Shown here in pieces: positions 1 to 7,995 of a DNA stretch of 14,946 nt. Numbering within the stretch: the first letter of the stretch is position 1; each line of letters begins with the position of its first letter. The notes under the pieces are model-generated. The model searched no databases. It was given only the letters and a program-made list of their open reading frames with translations, and was not told the DNA's origin. The position numbers and the translations under genes were made by a program. Location of the stretch: assembly GCA_027325115.1 (NCBI GenBank), contig DAHWFG010000470.1, forward strand, positions 1-14,946, read 5' to 3'. The DNA comes from JAKBCQ01 sp021807585. Its GTDB lineage: Bacteria > Planctomycetota > Planctomycetia > Isosphaerales > Isosphaeraceae.

Positions 1-891
1 ACGAAGGGTCGGATTTTCGATCGCGTCCCGTCGCTCGAAAAATCGCGAAGGTATCAAATCGATTATCAAATCGGTTGGGCGTCGACCCATGTGGGGGATC
101 TCGACGGGGCGCTCCGCGCCGTTCGCGCCGCGGTTCAAGAATCCAACGGCGACGCCGGTCGGCTATCGCATCTTACACAATTGTATATGTTAATTAGCTA
201 CTATTATTATAAAGCGGGAGATCTCCCAAACGCGCGGAAGATGTTCACCGAGGTCGACGAGTTGATCGACGGTCCGTTCGCGGGGAAGGTCGATGCGAAC
301 GGGTTGATAAGCGTTCGTTCGCAGTGCGTTTACTACTGGATTGTGGAGCGCGAATTCGACAAGGCTCTTGAGACGGCCGATAAGCTCGACACGAGCACGT
401 ATCGACTCGATTCACTCTTGCAGGTCGCCGACGGGTTGGAGAAAAACGGCGATCACGTCCGCGCCGAGGGATTGCGAGCAAAAGTCGAGAGCGAAATCGA
501 TCGGATCGAAACCGATCAAACCGTTCGTGAGACATACTTCCCGCGCTCTCTCCCGGGCGTTTCAAAGCCTGATCCCGCTCGGCGAGAAAATCCACCGAAG
601 ATTTCCAATGAAGAATACGTAAGCAATTGGAATTACATGATTGCGGAATGGCTTATCAAAGCGCATCGATTTCATCGAGCGATCGAAACCGCGAATCGGA
701 TTCCGAATCAACAATCGAAGTCACAACTTCTGGAGACGATCGTCGCGGAACAGGCGCGAACGGGAGAAGCCGAAGACGCTTATTCCAGAGTGATGAAGCT
801 CGAACCCGAGGCGCTTAAGGCGAGGATGATCCAGGTGTTTGTCGGGTCGCTTTATCGTGAGAATCGAGTCGGTTCCATATACGACGATTAA
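1..891 (+). CDS. TPR-like helical repeat protein, 5'-truncated by window edge
   Basis: The frame is open from base 1 with no stop, so the gene begins upstream. A GTG at 91 is only an internal candidate start, because repeat-like sequence (ending GWASTHVGDLDGALRAV) already precedes it. The visible 296 residues are alpha-helical repeats of about 34-40 residues with the planctomycete TPR look: an aromatic or Ala, a Gly-Asp turn, then a run such as A-R-K/A-L-E-T-A. Examples are AGDLPNARKMF, REFDKALETADKL and HRFHRAIETANRIP. The last repeats resemble the 'L..I...QA..G...DA' pattern common in long planctomycete TPR proteins. No enzyme motif is visible. TPR proteins usually act as protein-binding scaffolds, and the partner here cannot be read from sequence. 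The gene lies 137 bp upstream of, and in the same direction as, the membrane SGNH gene. A short AT-rich stretch (about 178-218) stands out from the GC-rich surroundings. Confidence 0.75.
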   Translation, partial: TKGRIFDRVPSLEKSRRYQIDYQIGWASTHVGDLDGALRAVRAAVQESNGDAGRLSHLTQLYMLISYYYYKAGDLPNARKMFTEVDELIDGPFAGKVDANGLISVRSQCVYYWIVEREFDKALETADKLDTSTYRLDSLLQVADGLEKNGDHVRAEGLRAKVESEIDRIETDQTVRETYFPRSLPGVSKPDPARRENPPKISNEEYVSNWNYMIAEWLIKAHRFHRAIETANRIPNQQSKSQLLETIVAEQARTGEAEDAYSRVMKLEPEALKARMIQVFVGSLYRENRVGSIYDD

Positions 892-936
892 TAAGCGGGA
901 TATCGCCGGCACAGTTTATAAATAGACTTTACTACG

Positions 937-956
937 CGAATCGATTGCTCGATTCG
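937..956 (+). other. Perfect hairpin between TPR gene and SGNH gene
   Basis: CGAATCGA and TCGATTCG form an 8-bp perfect stem around a TTGC tetraloop, 46 bases after the TPR stop codon. No T-run follows, so it is not a classical intrinsic terminator. It could be a 3'-end stem or a leader structure for the next gene. A TATAAA-like stretch lies just before it (about 915-925) without a recognisable -35 box. Confidence 0.3.
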
Positions 957-1028
957 ATCCTCCCGCCGGCGTTTCTCGGCGACGCGTGCGATAATCGCCT
1001 TTTTTCCCGCGGGGAGGGACGAACGACG

Positions 1029-2783
1029 ATGACCGCTTTGCGTCGCGCCGGTGTTTTGAAGCTGATCGTCGCGGCGGTTGTGGCGACGGCGATCGCGGTG
1101 CTCTTGATGATCGCTCCGACGCTCACCTGGCTCATTCCGCGTTCGGTTCGTCGTCCCGTGATCGACGCGTTCCTCGCGGGGCTGTTGGTTGCGCACGCGG
1201 TCGTTTGGGTGTTCGCCGCAGCGGGGACGATTGTCTTCGCGATCGTCGTCGTTCATTCGCGCAAGCGATTCTTAAATAAAATCCGAGGATCGAGGCTGAG
1301 GTCGATCGTTTTCGGACTGTTCGTTCTGGCGGTTTCGTGCCTGCTCGGATCGTTTGCGCTCGAAGGCGCGGCGCGGCTTTGGTGGAATTATCTTTATGGA
1401 TCGCCGGCGCATCCTTATGTTCCCGAGCTTTCCGCTAAACTCGCCGCGGCCGAGCCGGGCTCGATCCGCCTGCTGGTGCTGGGAGAATCGAGCGCCGAGG
1501 GAGAGCCGTATCACCCTTGGCTTTCGGTCGGTCAAATCGTCGCATGGAAATTGGAACAGGCGATCCCCGGGCTCAAAGTCGAAACCGACATCCGGGCGTG
1601 GGGGGGCGCTTCGATGAAGTCGATTCATTATAAGATCACCGAAATACATAAAAAGCCGAATCTTGTGATTATTTATGCGGGACATAATGAATTTCAGGCG
1701 ATTTATTCGTGGGATCGAAGCACGCCGATCGGCGACGACGATCCGCTCGAATTCCGCCGCGAGCCGATTCGCTTTCTCGCCGAGGTTTCGCCGATGCGGG
1801 CGCTGATCCTCGACGCGCTCCGCGAAAATTCGGTCGACAGACCTCCGCCGCCGTTTCCCGCGCGTGCGCTCGTCGATCTTCCCAATCATCGTAAAACGGA
1901 ATATACTCGCTTTCTCAAGGAATTTTATGATCGACTTGATGCGCTAGTTTCGACGTTCGAGCGGCTGGACGCGACGGTCGTATTGATTATTCCGTGTTCG
2001 AACGACGCGGGATTCGAGCCGAGCCGATCGGTTCCGAATCGATCGCTCACGCCCGCCGAGCGCCGCGAGCTCGAGACCGCTCTTAAAGCGGCGCGGGCCG
2101 CCGAATCAGACCCTGATCGTGCAATCAAACTCTATCAACTCATATTAGATAAGCAGCCTACGTTCGCCGAGGCGCATTATCGATCGGCCAAGATGTATGA
2201 ACTGAAGAACAATTACACCGCGGCGCGGCGCGAATATATCGCGGCGCGAAACGACGACGGCCAGATCCTCCGAGCCACGACCGATTTTCAAAACGCGTAT
2301 CGCGACGTCGCTAAAAAACATCATGTTCTCTTAATCGACGGGCAAGCCGAGTTCGAGGCGATCGCACCGCATGGAATATTGGATGATCATTTGTTTCATG
2401 ACGGTCAACATCCCAACGTCGTCGGTTATTCAAGGCTTGCGCAGGCGACGCTCGCCGCGCTCCGCGATCGTCGAGCGTTCGGCTGGAACGAAGGCGAAGC
2501 TCCGAGGATCGACCCCGCCGATGTTCTTGCTCATTTTGATATCAATACAGAATGTTGGATTGAGGTTTGTCGGCGCACGGCGTTGTTTTGGATTCGAGTC
2601 GCTCCGATCCGATTCGACCCGACCGAACGCAACGCCAAGGCGCACGCTTACGCCAAGGCCGCCGAGAAGATTAAGCACGGAGTTAAGCCCGAGGACGCGG
2701 GGGTGATCGGGCTCGGCTTTGCGAGGGAAGGCGTCGAGAATCGTCGTCGACCTCCCGTCGGCGCCGAGGATCATCCTCAATGA
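1029..2783 (+). CDS. Membrane-anchored SGNH/GDSL-type hydrolase with TPR insert
   Basis: This is a predicted 584-residue protein. Three hydrophobic segments sit at about residues 9-36, 45-74 and 92-112, placing an extracytoplasmic SGNH domain after a membrane anchor. The SGNH blocks are legible. Block I is LVLGESS with Ser154 (GES in place of GDS). Block II has Gly in AWGGAS near 191-193. Block III is AGHNEF with Asn220. Block V is DGQHPN with Asp458 and His461, the DxxH pair. Between blocks III and V there is a helical TPR-like insert at about 350-410 (DRAIKLYQLILDKQPTFAEA). The family cleaves or transfers ester-linked acyl groups; the substrate here is unknown. The frame stays open to a TTG at 945, but ATG 1029 is preferred because GGGAGGG lies about 9 bases ahead. 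The stop overlaps the convergent acyltransferase gene by 7 bp. The C-terminal ~90 residues match nothing I recognise. Confidence 0.8.
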   Translation: MTALRRAGVLKLIVAAVVATAIAVLLMIAPTLTWLIPRSVRRPVIDAFLAGLLVAHAVVWVFAAAGTIVFAIVVVHSRKRFLNKIRGSRLRSIVFGLFVLAVSCLLGSFALEGAARLWWNYLYGSPAHPYVPELSAKLAAAEPGSIRLLVLGESSAEGEPYHPWLSVGQIVAWKLEQAIPGLKVETDIRAWGGASMKSIHYKITEIHKKPNLVIIYAGHNEFQAIYSWDRSTPIGDDDPLEFRREPIRFLAEVSPMRALILDALRENSVDRPPPPFPARALVDLPNHRKTEYTRFLKEFYDRLDALVSTFERLDATVVLIIPCSNDAGFEPSRSVPNRSLTPAERRELETALKAARAAESDPDRAIKLYQLILDKQPTFAEAHYRSAKMYELKNNYTAARREYIAARNDDGQILRATTDFQNAYRDVAKKHHVLLIDGQAEFEAIAPHGILDDHLFHDGQHPNVVGYSRLAQATLAALRDRRAFGWNEGEAPRIDPADVLAHFDINTECWIEVCRRTALFWIRVAPIRFDPTERNAKAHAYAKAAEKIKHGVKPEDAGVIGLGFAREGVENRRRPPVGAEDHPQ

Positions 2784-3790
2784 GCGGCGACCGGCGTCGT
2801 TTGCTCCGCGGCGTTCGTGTGGTCGTTTGTGTGATCGATTGGAATGAATTCACGATCATCAATCGAAATAATCGAATCATCAAATGTTGGTTGATAACAA
2901 GACCAAAGCAAGTGAGCGACAGCGTCGGCGGGGCTCGCGTCGATTTCGGCTTCGAGCCGAGCGAGGAATCGTTCGACCGCGGCGTGTTCGTCGCCGGGCT
3001 TGAGAATCCAGGGAGCGTCGAACGTGAGGAGAAATCGGCCTCGGCTTTCGTGCGAGCAGAACACGGGGACGACGGGGGCGCGGGTGAGTACGGCGAGATC
3101 GGCCCACACCGAGAGGAACGTGTCGGTTCGTCCCAACAGAGTCCCGCGCCTCGCGTTCGGGCTCTTCCAGGGAATGTCCCCCGCCATATAAACCGCCATC
3201 CCCGCGCGGAGCGCTCGTCGCGCAATCAGCACCCGCTCGGCCGATTCGGCGGCGTTCATCCCCCGGCGCAAAAAGAATCGGGATTGGGGAATCGCCTGAT
3301 CGCGGTCGAATTGTTCATGTAAATATTTAGAAACATGATTTGGCCGTTGAACGAGCAGGCGAAGCGGCGAGCCTGCGCGATACATCCAGTGGATCGCGGC
3401 GAGGTGCGCGCCGAAGTGGCCGCCGAGGAGGATCACTCCCGTTCCTTGATCGATCGCCTCTTGAACTTTGGCGTATCCCGCGACGTCGAAGCGGTCGAAC
3501 ACGGCGCGGTCGCCGAGTCGATCGAGCGGGAAATCGCGGGCGAGGAAGCGGGGGATTCGTGCGGCGAGATCGGCGGTCGTTTCGGCTTCATTCCAATCGG
3601 CGTCGAGCGAACGTCGCGCCGTCGCGACCGCGCGGCGGAGTTCGGCTTTCCTCGGCGGCCAGATCGCTGCGGTCGCGCCGCCGAGCGCCGCCAACACCCG
3701 CGCCGAAGCCGCGGGACCCAGACATGAGAGCAAAGGCAGAAGCGCGTCGTAAAACAGCGTCTTCCATCGCAACAGCCGACGTAGCGTCAC
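2777..3790 (-). CDS. LpxL/HtrB-like lysophospholipid (lipid A-type) acyltransferase family protein
   Basis: This 337-residue protein resembles the lauroyl/myristoyl acyltransferase (LpxL/HtrB) superfamily. It has an N-terminal hydrophobic helix (about 12-45), a basic region, then the G-x-I-L-L-G-G-H-F catalytic segment with His125. A middle block follows (RRGMNAAES near 175-183), then the GD-ipw-k-s segment near 204-210, and finally APVVPVF (238-244) before the characteristic C-terminal helix. Family members transfer acyl chains from acyl carrier protein or CoA to a lipid or glycolipid at the inner membrane. The family H(X)4D/E motif is incomplete here: the residue four past the spacer is Leu130 (HFGAHL), not acidic. 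The start is GTG at 3788-3790 with AGGA seven bases upstream. It is the last gene of the minus-strand run, 59 bp after the adenylating enzyme. A His/Asp/Thr-rich tail (about 303-337) looks disordered. A family role in polyene-type or glycolipid pathways is possible. Confidence 0.75.
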   Translation of the reverse strand: MTLRRLLRWKTLFYDALLPLLSCLGPAASARVLAALGGATAAIWPPRKAELRRAVATARRSLDADWNEAETTADLAARIPRFLARDFPLDRLGDRAVFDRFDVAGYAKVQEAIDQGTGVILLGGHFGAHLAAIHWMYRAGSPLRLLVQRPNHVSKYLHEQFDRDQAIPQSRFFLRRGMNAAESAERVLIARRALRAGMAVYMAGDIPWKSPNARRGTLLGRTDTFLSVWADLAVLTRAPVVPVFCSHESRGRFLLTFDAPWILKPGDEHAAVERFLARLEAEIDASPADAVAHLLWSCYQPTFDDSIISIDDREFIPIDHTNDHTNAAEQTTPVAAH

Positions 3791-3830
3791 AGCGATATCC
3801 TGGAAGGTTATTATCTCATCAAGTCATCGT

Positions 3831-3857
3831 ATCAAATCAATCAAATCGATCAAATCG
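3831..3857. repeat. Three tandem 9-bp repeats spanning a stop codon
   Basis: Three 9-bp units, ATCAAATCA, ATCAAATCG and ATCAAATCG, follow each other without spacing. They lie between the acyltransferase start and the end of the adenylating enzyme. The third unit contains the adenylating enzyme's stop codon (3850-3852) and its last codons, so unit gain or loss would leave the protein end almost unchanged. Confidence 0.6.
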
Positions 3858-5538
3858 TCGCCGAGGCGAGCGTGCCGAGTCGTTGATAATCGACCTTGTC
3901 GGTCGAGGTTTTGGGGAGATCCCCCAGGAACACGATCGAATCGGGGATCATATAAGCGGGCAACAGTTCGGAGCAGCGGCGTTTGACGGCGATGAGCGAT
4001 TTTTTCGCGTCGGGTTTCATCGTCAAAAACGCGGTGATCGTCGTCCCCGAATCGTCGGAACGCGCCACGACGGCGACTCGCTCGACGTCGTCGAGCCGAT
4101 AGAGCGCCGATTCGATCTCGCCGAGCTCGATGCGGTAACCTCTTTTTTTGATCATACGATCACGTCTTCCATGGAACGTGAGGCACGCCGAGCCGTCGTC
4201 GACGACGAGATCCCCGGTGCGATACCAGCGGACGCCGTCGTGATCGCGGAAGAAGACTCGGGCGTCGAGATCGGGTCGACCGAAATATCCGCGCATCACC
4301 CCCGGGCCGGCGATCACGAGTTCGCCTTGAACGCCGGGGGGAACGTCGCCACAGTCGTCGTCGATCACTCGAGCCGTAAGCGGCGGGCAAACCCGGCCGA
4401 TCGGATACGGTTCTGTACGTGTTGATACAATTGTTCTTGGAATAGGGAAAGCCGTGCATACGTTGGTTTCGGTGGGGCCGTAAAGGTTCCACAACGCCGA
4501 CGAGGGCCAGATCGATCGCAAGAGCCGCAGCGGTTTGATCGGAAAAACCTCGCCCGCGAAAAGGACGAGCGCGGGCGCGGCGGCGGCGAGCGAATCGCGA
4601 TCGCCCCGTTCGGCGATCAGCGCCAAAATCGAAGGCGCCGAGTACCAGACGCCGATCGCTCGTTCGGCCACGAACCGCGCCAACGCGGTCGGATCTTTCG
4701 ATAGCGTTTCGCCGATCAAAACGACCGTCCCCCCGCGCGCGCACGAGACGAACAGATCAAAAATCGATAAATCAAAATGAAACGGCGCATGTGAGGAAAA
4801 TCGTCCCGCCGCGGGAGGATCGAGGGCGCGTCCGCACCAATCGATGAATGTCAGCGCCTTTTCATGAGAAAGCATCACGCCTTTGGGGACTCCCGTCGAC
4901 CCCGACGTGTAGAGGATGTACGCGAGATCGGCGGGGGCGATCGGAACGGGCAAGGGGGAAGGGGCGAGATCGGTGATCACCTCGTCCCACGCCGCGGCGT
5001 CGGGGGGGATCGGTTCGTCGTTCGCGTTCCCGCCGACGACGATCAATCTCGGCTCGGGTCCAGGACTCGGCCAGGCTCGTCTCAGCTCGCCAAGCCGATC
5101 GGCGGCGACGACGACCGCCTTGACCGCGGCGTCGGCGAGAATCCCCGCTCCGCGAGCCGCGGGCGCCGTCGGGTCGACGGGGACATAAGCCGCCCCCGCT
5201 CGCAAGATCCCGTGGATCGCCGCCACCCCTTCGACGCTTTTGGGTAAGAAGAGCCCGACGCGGTCCCCCCGATCGACTCCCCAGCGACACAACCGTGTCG
5301 CGACGCGATCGGCAAACCGCGCCAGCTCGCCGTAAGTCGCGGTTCGCCTCCGCTCGTCCTCGACCGCGATCCGGTCGGGATGAAGCGACGCCGCGCGATC
5401 GAACAGATCGCGTAAATTCTCGTCGCGGGGAGAATCTGATTCATCAAATATATAATCACGTAAATTTTCGTTGATTGATGTGGGCGGCGGGTCGGTCGCG
5501 AGATCGGCGAGCTTGCGGGGGGGGCGGTACGCGTCCAT
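3850..5538 (-). CDS. DltA-like amino acid adenylating enzyme (AMP-binding, ANL superfamily)
   Basis: This 562-residue protein carries the complete NRPS-type adenylation core motifs. A3 is YTSGSTGVPKG near 210-219. A4 is HFDLS with Asp256, the residue that holds the substrate amino group in amino acid-activating enzymes. A5 is NLYGPTET (351-358), A7 is YRTGDL (439-444), A8 is RDRMIKKRGYRIELGEIE (about 459-476), and A10 is TSTDKVDY with catalytic Lys548. The stretch APFHFDLSIFD and the following VWYSAPS closely recall DltA. The expected reaction is ATP-dependent activation of an amino acid and its loading onto a carrier thiol. No carrier, condensation or thioesterase domain is attached. The start is ATG 5536-5538 with AAGGAG 11 bases upstream; the longer open frame would only overlap the preceding gene. 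It sits 25 bp after the SGNH stop, so it is almost certainly cotranscribed. Near the N-terminus a 16-residue unit beginning ENLRD is repeated. Confidence 0.85.
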   Translation of the reverse strand: MDAYRPPRKLADLATDPPPTSINENLRDYIFDESDSPRDENLRDLFDRAASLHPDRIAVEDERRRTATYGELARFADRVATRLCRWGVDRGDRVGLFLPKSVEGVAAIHGILRAGAAYVPVDPTAPAARGAGILADAAVKAVVVAADRLGELRRAWPSPGPEPRLIVVGGNANDEPIPPDAAAWDEVITDLAPSPLPVPIAPADLAYILYTSGSTGVPKGVMLSHEKALTFIDWCGRALDPPAAGRFSSHAPFHFDLSIFDLFVSCARGGTVVLIGETLSKDPTALARFVAERAIGVWYSAPSILALIAERGDRDSLAAAAPALVLFAGEVFPIKPLRLLRSIWPSSALWNLYGPTETNVCTAFPIPRTIVSTRTEPYPIGRVCPPLTARVIDDDCGDVPPGVQGELVIAGPGVMRGYFGRPDLDARVFFRDHDGVRWYRTGDLVVDDGSACLTFHGRRDRMIKKRGYRIELGEIESALYRLDDVERVAVVARSDDSGTTITAFLTMKPDAKKSLIAVKRRCSELLPAYMIPDSIVFLGDLPKTSTDKVDYQRLGTLASATI

Positions 5539-5563
5539 GCTTGAAGATTCTCCTTGTTTGACG

Positions 5564-6823
5564 CTACGGGGCGGGATGAGCGGGATTCGCTTCGCCGGTA
5601 TCGCCGGCGAGCGGGGAGTTTTTTTCTTCGCTCGGGGAGTCGTCGCCGAAGACGACCCCGCGGATCGCGGGATCGGTTGCGAACGCACGCGCAATCACTT
5701 TATAGATCGCTTTATGTCCAAGCGCGTTGGGATGATCATCCATGGGTGCGATCTCGATTCGAGCGGGATCGATGCGATCGAAAGCTCCGGTCGCGTCGAT
5801 GAGCGGGAGGTCGAGATCATGCGCGATCGATCTCAATCGGTCGACTCCCGAGGCTCGATTTTCGGGAGCGTCGATCTTCCCCACACGGGGCACGATGAGG
5901 AGCGCGGCGGCGATTCCCGCCGATCGCGAATCGTCGGCGAGCGCCGCGAGAGCCCCTTTCTCGAGATCCCACATCAGCGGATCGAGTTTGTTATTCAAGC
6001 GATCTTTATGTTTTAGGTCGCCGTCGAGGTCGATCGCGGTGTCTTCATCGTCGAGCGCCGCGCGCGCGATCGCGGATTTGAGGAAATCGTATTTGGGGTC
6101 GACTCGACCTCGCAGCAAGCCGCGGAGGTGTATTTGCTGCAATTTGGGATCGAGCAGAGTCGCCGCGTAAACGACCAGATCGGGCTGAAAAGCGACGACC
6201 TTATTCCGATAAACGTCGTACCGCTGCGCCGGTCCGTACGCCGCGACCGCGAAATTGAGCACCTCGAACCGACGTTTCAGGCCGCGCCTCGCGGCGTATT
6301 TATTCAGCCAATCTTCAAGTTGATTTTCATACGTTTCATTCGTTCCGACCCCCCATCCCATGTCGATCGACGCGCCCAGCAGGGCGATGCGGATCGTTCC
6401 CGCGGGCTTTTCCCGCGAGTATTCGCGGTCGCGCATGCCGAACGAGTTGGTGGTGAACGGTCGGCCGAAGAACGTCCGCTTGAGATTCCGCATCAGTTCG
6501 AAGAGCAGGAATTCCTTGGGGGCGACTCGGGCGACTCCCGCGTGATCGAACCGCGCCCAGGTCGCGAGGCGGCCCGTAAGTCGCATCGATAACTCGGTAC
6601 GTCCTTGTTGATCGTCGCCGCCTCCCGAGATCAGATCTTCGTAGTAACCTCCCGCGTCGGCCTCGCGATCGGCGCGATTGAGTTCGGCCGAGCGTGCGCT
6701 TTCGCGCAGCAATCTAGCCCAGCGGATCGGCATCGGCGCGGCGCCGCAAAGCCAGAGGAGCGACGCCAGAATCATCGTCCTAAGGTGAGCGGCTCGGCCG
6801 CCGTGAATCTTGGGATCGATCAT
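5564..6823 (-). CDS. Exported SGNH-fold protein, DltD-like position, block I changed to GAS
   Basis: This 419-residue protein has an N-terminal hydrophobic segment (about 16-30) consistent with export or anchoring. The SGNH domain begins after TNSFGMRDREYS..KPAGT (125-143). Block I reads IALLGASIDMGWGVG: Ser152 is kept but Asp of GDS is Ala151. The His block is MDDHPNALGH, with His364 preceded by Asp362 and Asp363 in a D-x-H rather than D-xx-H arrangement. The canonical block III GxND is not visible; VVYAATLLDP occupies its place. It is clearly homologous to the gene immediately upstream and overlaps that gene's stop by 4 bp (ATGA), so translation is probably coupled; GAGGGAGGG lies 8 bases before the ATG. 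In MBOAT systems such SGNH partners take part in or complete acyl transfer outside the membrane. It is less likely a free esterase. An acidic, Ser/Pro/Ala-rich tail follows about residue 394. Confidence 0.75.
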   Translation of the reverse strand: MIDPKIHGGRAAHLRTMILASLLWLCGAAPMPIRWARLLRESARSAELNRADREADAGGYYEDLISGGGDDQQGRTELSMRLTGRLATWARFDHAGVARVAPKEFLLFELMRNLKRTFFGRPFTTNSFGMRDREYSREKPAGTIRIALLGASIDMGWGVGTNETYENQLEDWLNKYAARRGLKRRFEVLNFAVAAYGPAQRYDVYRNKVVAFQPDLVVYAATLLDPKLQQIHLRGLLRGRVDPKYDFLKSAIARAALDDEDTAIDLDGDLKHKDRLNNKLDPLMWDLEKGALAALADDSRSAGIAAALLIVPRVGKIDAPENRASGVDRLRSIAHDLDLPLIDATGAFDRIDPARIEIAPMDDHPNALGHKAIYKVIARAFATDPAIRGVVFGDDSPSEEKNSPLAGDTGEANPAHPAP

Positions 6824-7995
6824 CGTTTCGACCCTCCCTCGCGTCGTGTGGAACGCGCCTCGATCGGCAAGAGTTCACATGCAATGGGATCTTCAAGCAC
6901 TAATGTTTCGATGCGTTTCGCCAACAGTTTGTGCCCGCGTGCGTTGGGATGGTAATCGTCGGGTCCGATCGCGAGTTCGCCGGGATCGATTCCCGCGTAT
7001 GCGTTCGAGGCGTCGAGTGTCGTGGTGAAGCCGACCGATCGGGCCAGATCGATCAACCTCGATCGTTCGGCGGCGTCCCCCTCGCGTCCCACCCGCGGCA
7101 CGAGCACCCAGACGCACGGAATCTCCGCGGTTCGACAATCGTTCGCGATTGTCTGATACACGCTCTTTAAGATTTCCCATCGATAAGGTTTAAGAATTTC
7201 TTTATACCAATCGTGGTCGCGGCCGGGGGCGACGCGGGCGGTTGCGATCGCCTTTTTGTAGGGGGTGTCTTGCCAGGGCGCGATCAATCCGCGCGCCAGC
7301 ACGCTGCGCAATCGACGTTCATCCCAGCCCGGATCGGCGAGGGTCGCCTCGTAAACGATCAGATCGGGCGCGGTCGCCGCGCCGATTTTGCGGAAGTGTT
7401 CCCATCGTTGCCCGGGAGCGTGGCCGGGGACGGCGCAATTGAGGATTTCGACCCTGGGGCCTCCCGCGGCGAGCGATCGCTCCGAGAGCGAACGTTCGAG
7501 CGTCGGCTCGAAACCCTCGCCGTCTCCGACCCCCCAGCCCGAGCCGATCGAATCCCCCACGAGTGCGATCCGAAACGTTCCCGCGGGCTTCTCGATCGTG
7601 CACGGATCGTCGCGCATGCCGAATCGATTTGTCGTCCACCGCGCGCCCCACTTGGCGACCGAGATATTCGGCTTCAACACGTACTCGCGCATATCGTGTG
7701 TAACGAGAGCGAGCGGGCCGGCCTCGAAAGGGGACGCGTCGCGTTTCGGTCCCCGCGGCGAGAACGAGCCGTCGATCCCGCTCTCGACGCGAATCACCCG
7801 CTCGTAGTAGCCCCGTTCAAGTCGTTCGTAATCGTGGCGATTGAGCCCGTCGAGCCGGAGCGTTTCGCGAAAGCGGAGCGTCGCCCCGGAGATCCATTCG
7901 GCGGGCGCCGAACCGAACGCGATCGCCAGGCACGCGGCGCAAAATCGCGCCGACCTCGAAAGCCCGCCCCGCGTCTCGCCCGATCCTCGCTTCAT
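6820..7995 (-). CDS. Exported SGNH-fold hydrolase/acyltransferase partner with canonical GDS and DxxH
   Basis: This 391-residue protein has a short hydrophobic N-terminal stretch (about 16-32) that could be a signal peptide or anchor. The TNRFGMRDD..KPAGTFRIAL leader (122-145) precedes block I VGDSIGSGWGVG with Ser149. The C-terminal motif is GPDDYHPNARGH with Asp346 and His349 in proper D-xx-H spacing. Block II is probably NCAVPGHAPGQRW (186-198), while a GxND block III is not evident (IVYEATLADP). The paralogue directly downstream shares the leader, the block II neighbourhood, the VPRVG segment and the HPN.xGHK block, so the pair arose by duplication. It follows the MBOAT gene in the same direction after 179 bp, the usual pairing for surface O-acylation systems. 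The ATG at 7993-7995 is the first in frame. Its ribosome binding site is weak (GGAAAG about 13 bases upstream). The acyl substrate is unknown. Confidence 0.8.
   Translation of the reverse strand: MKRGSGETRGGLSRSARFCAACLAIAFGSAPAEWISGATLRFRETLRLDGLNRHDYERLERGYYERVIRVESGIDGSFSPRGPKRDASPFEAGPLALVTHDMREYVLKPNISVAKWGARWTTNRFGMRDDPCTIEKPAGTFRIALVGDSIGSGWGVGDGEGFEPTLERSLSERSLAAGGPRVEILNCAVPGHAPGQRWEHFRKIGAATAPDLIVYEATLADPGWDERRLRSVLARGLIAPWQDTPYKKAIATARVAPGRDHDWYKEILKPYRWEILKSVYQTIANDCRTAEIPCVWVLVPRVGREGDAAERSRLIDLARSVGFTTTLDASNAYAGIDPGELAIGPDDYHPNARGHKLLAKRIETLVLEDPIACELLPIEARSTRREGGSKR

Noticed and set aside
1272..1889. 205-codon minus-strand open frame
   Set aside because: Antisense to the membrane SGNH gene, whose catalytic blocks are clear on the plus strand.
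3340..4425. 361-codon plus-strand open frame
   Set aside because: It lies opposite the acyltransferase and adenylating enzyme genes, its translation is Arg/Gly/Asp-rich with no domain, and GC-rich antisense frames are expected to be long.
5539..5694. 52-codon N-terminal extension of the adenylating enzyme
   Set aside because: It overlaps the end of the upstream SGNH gene and is Arg/Pro/Ser-rich; a Shine-Dalgarno marks the ATG at 5538.
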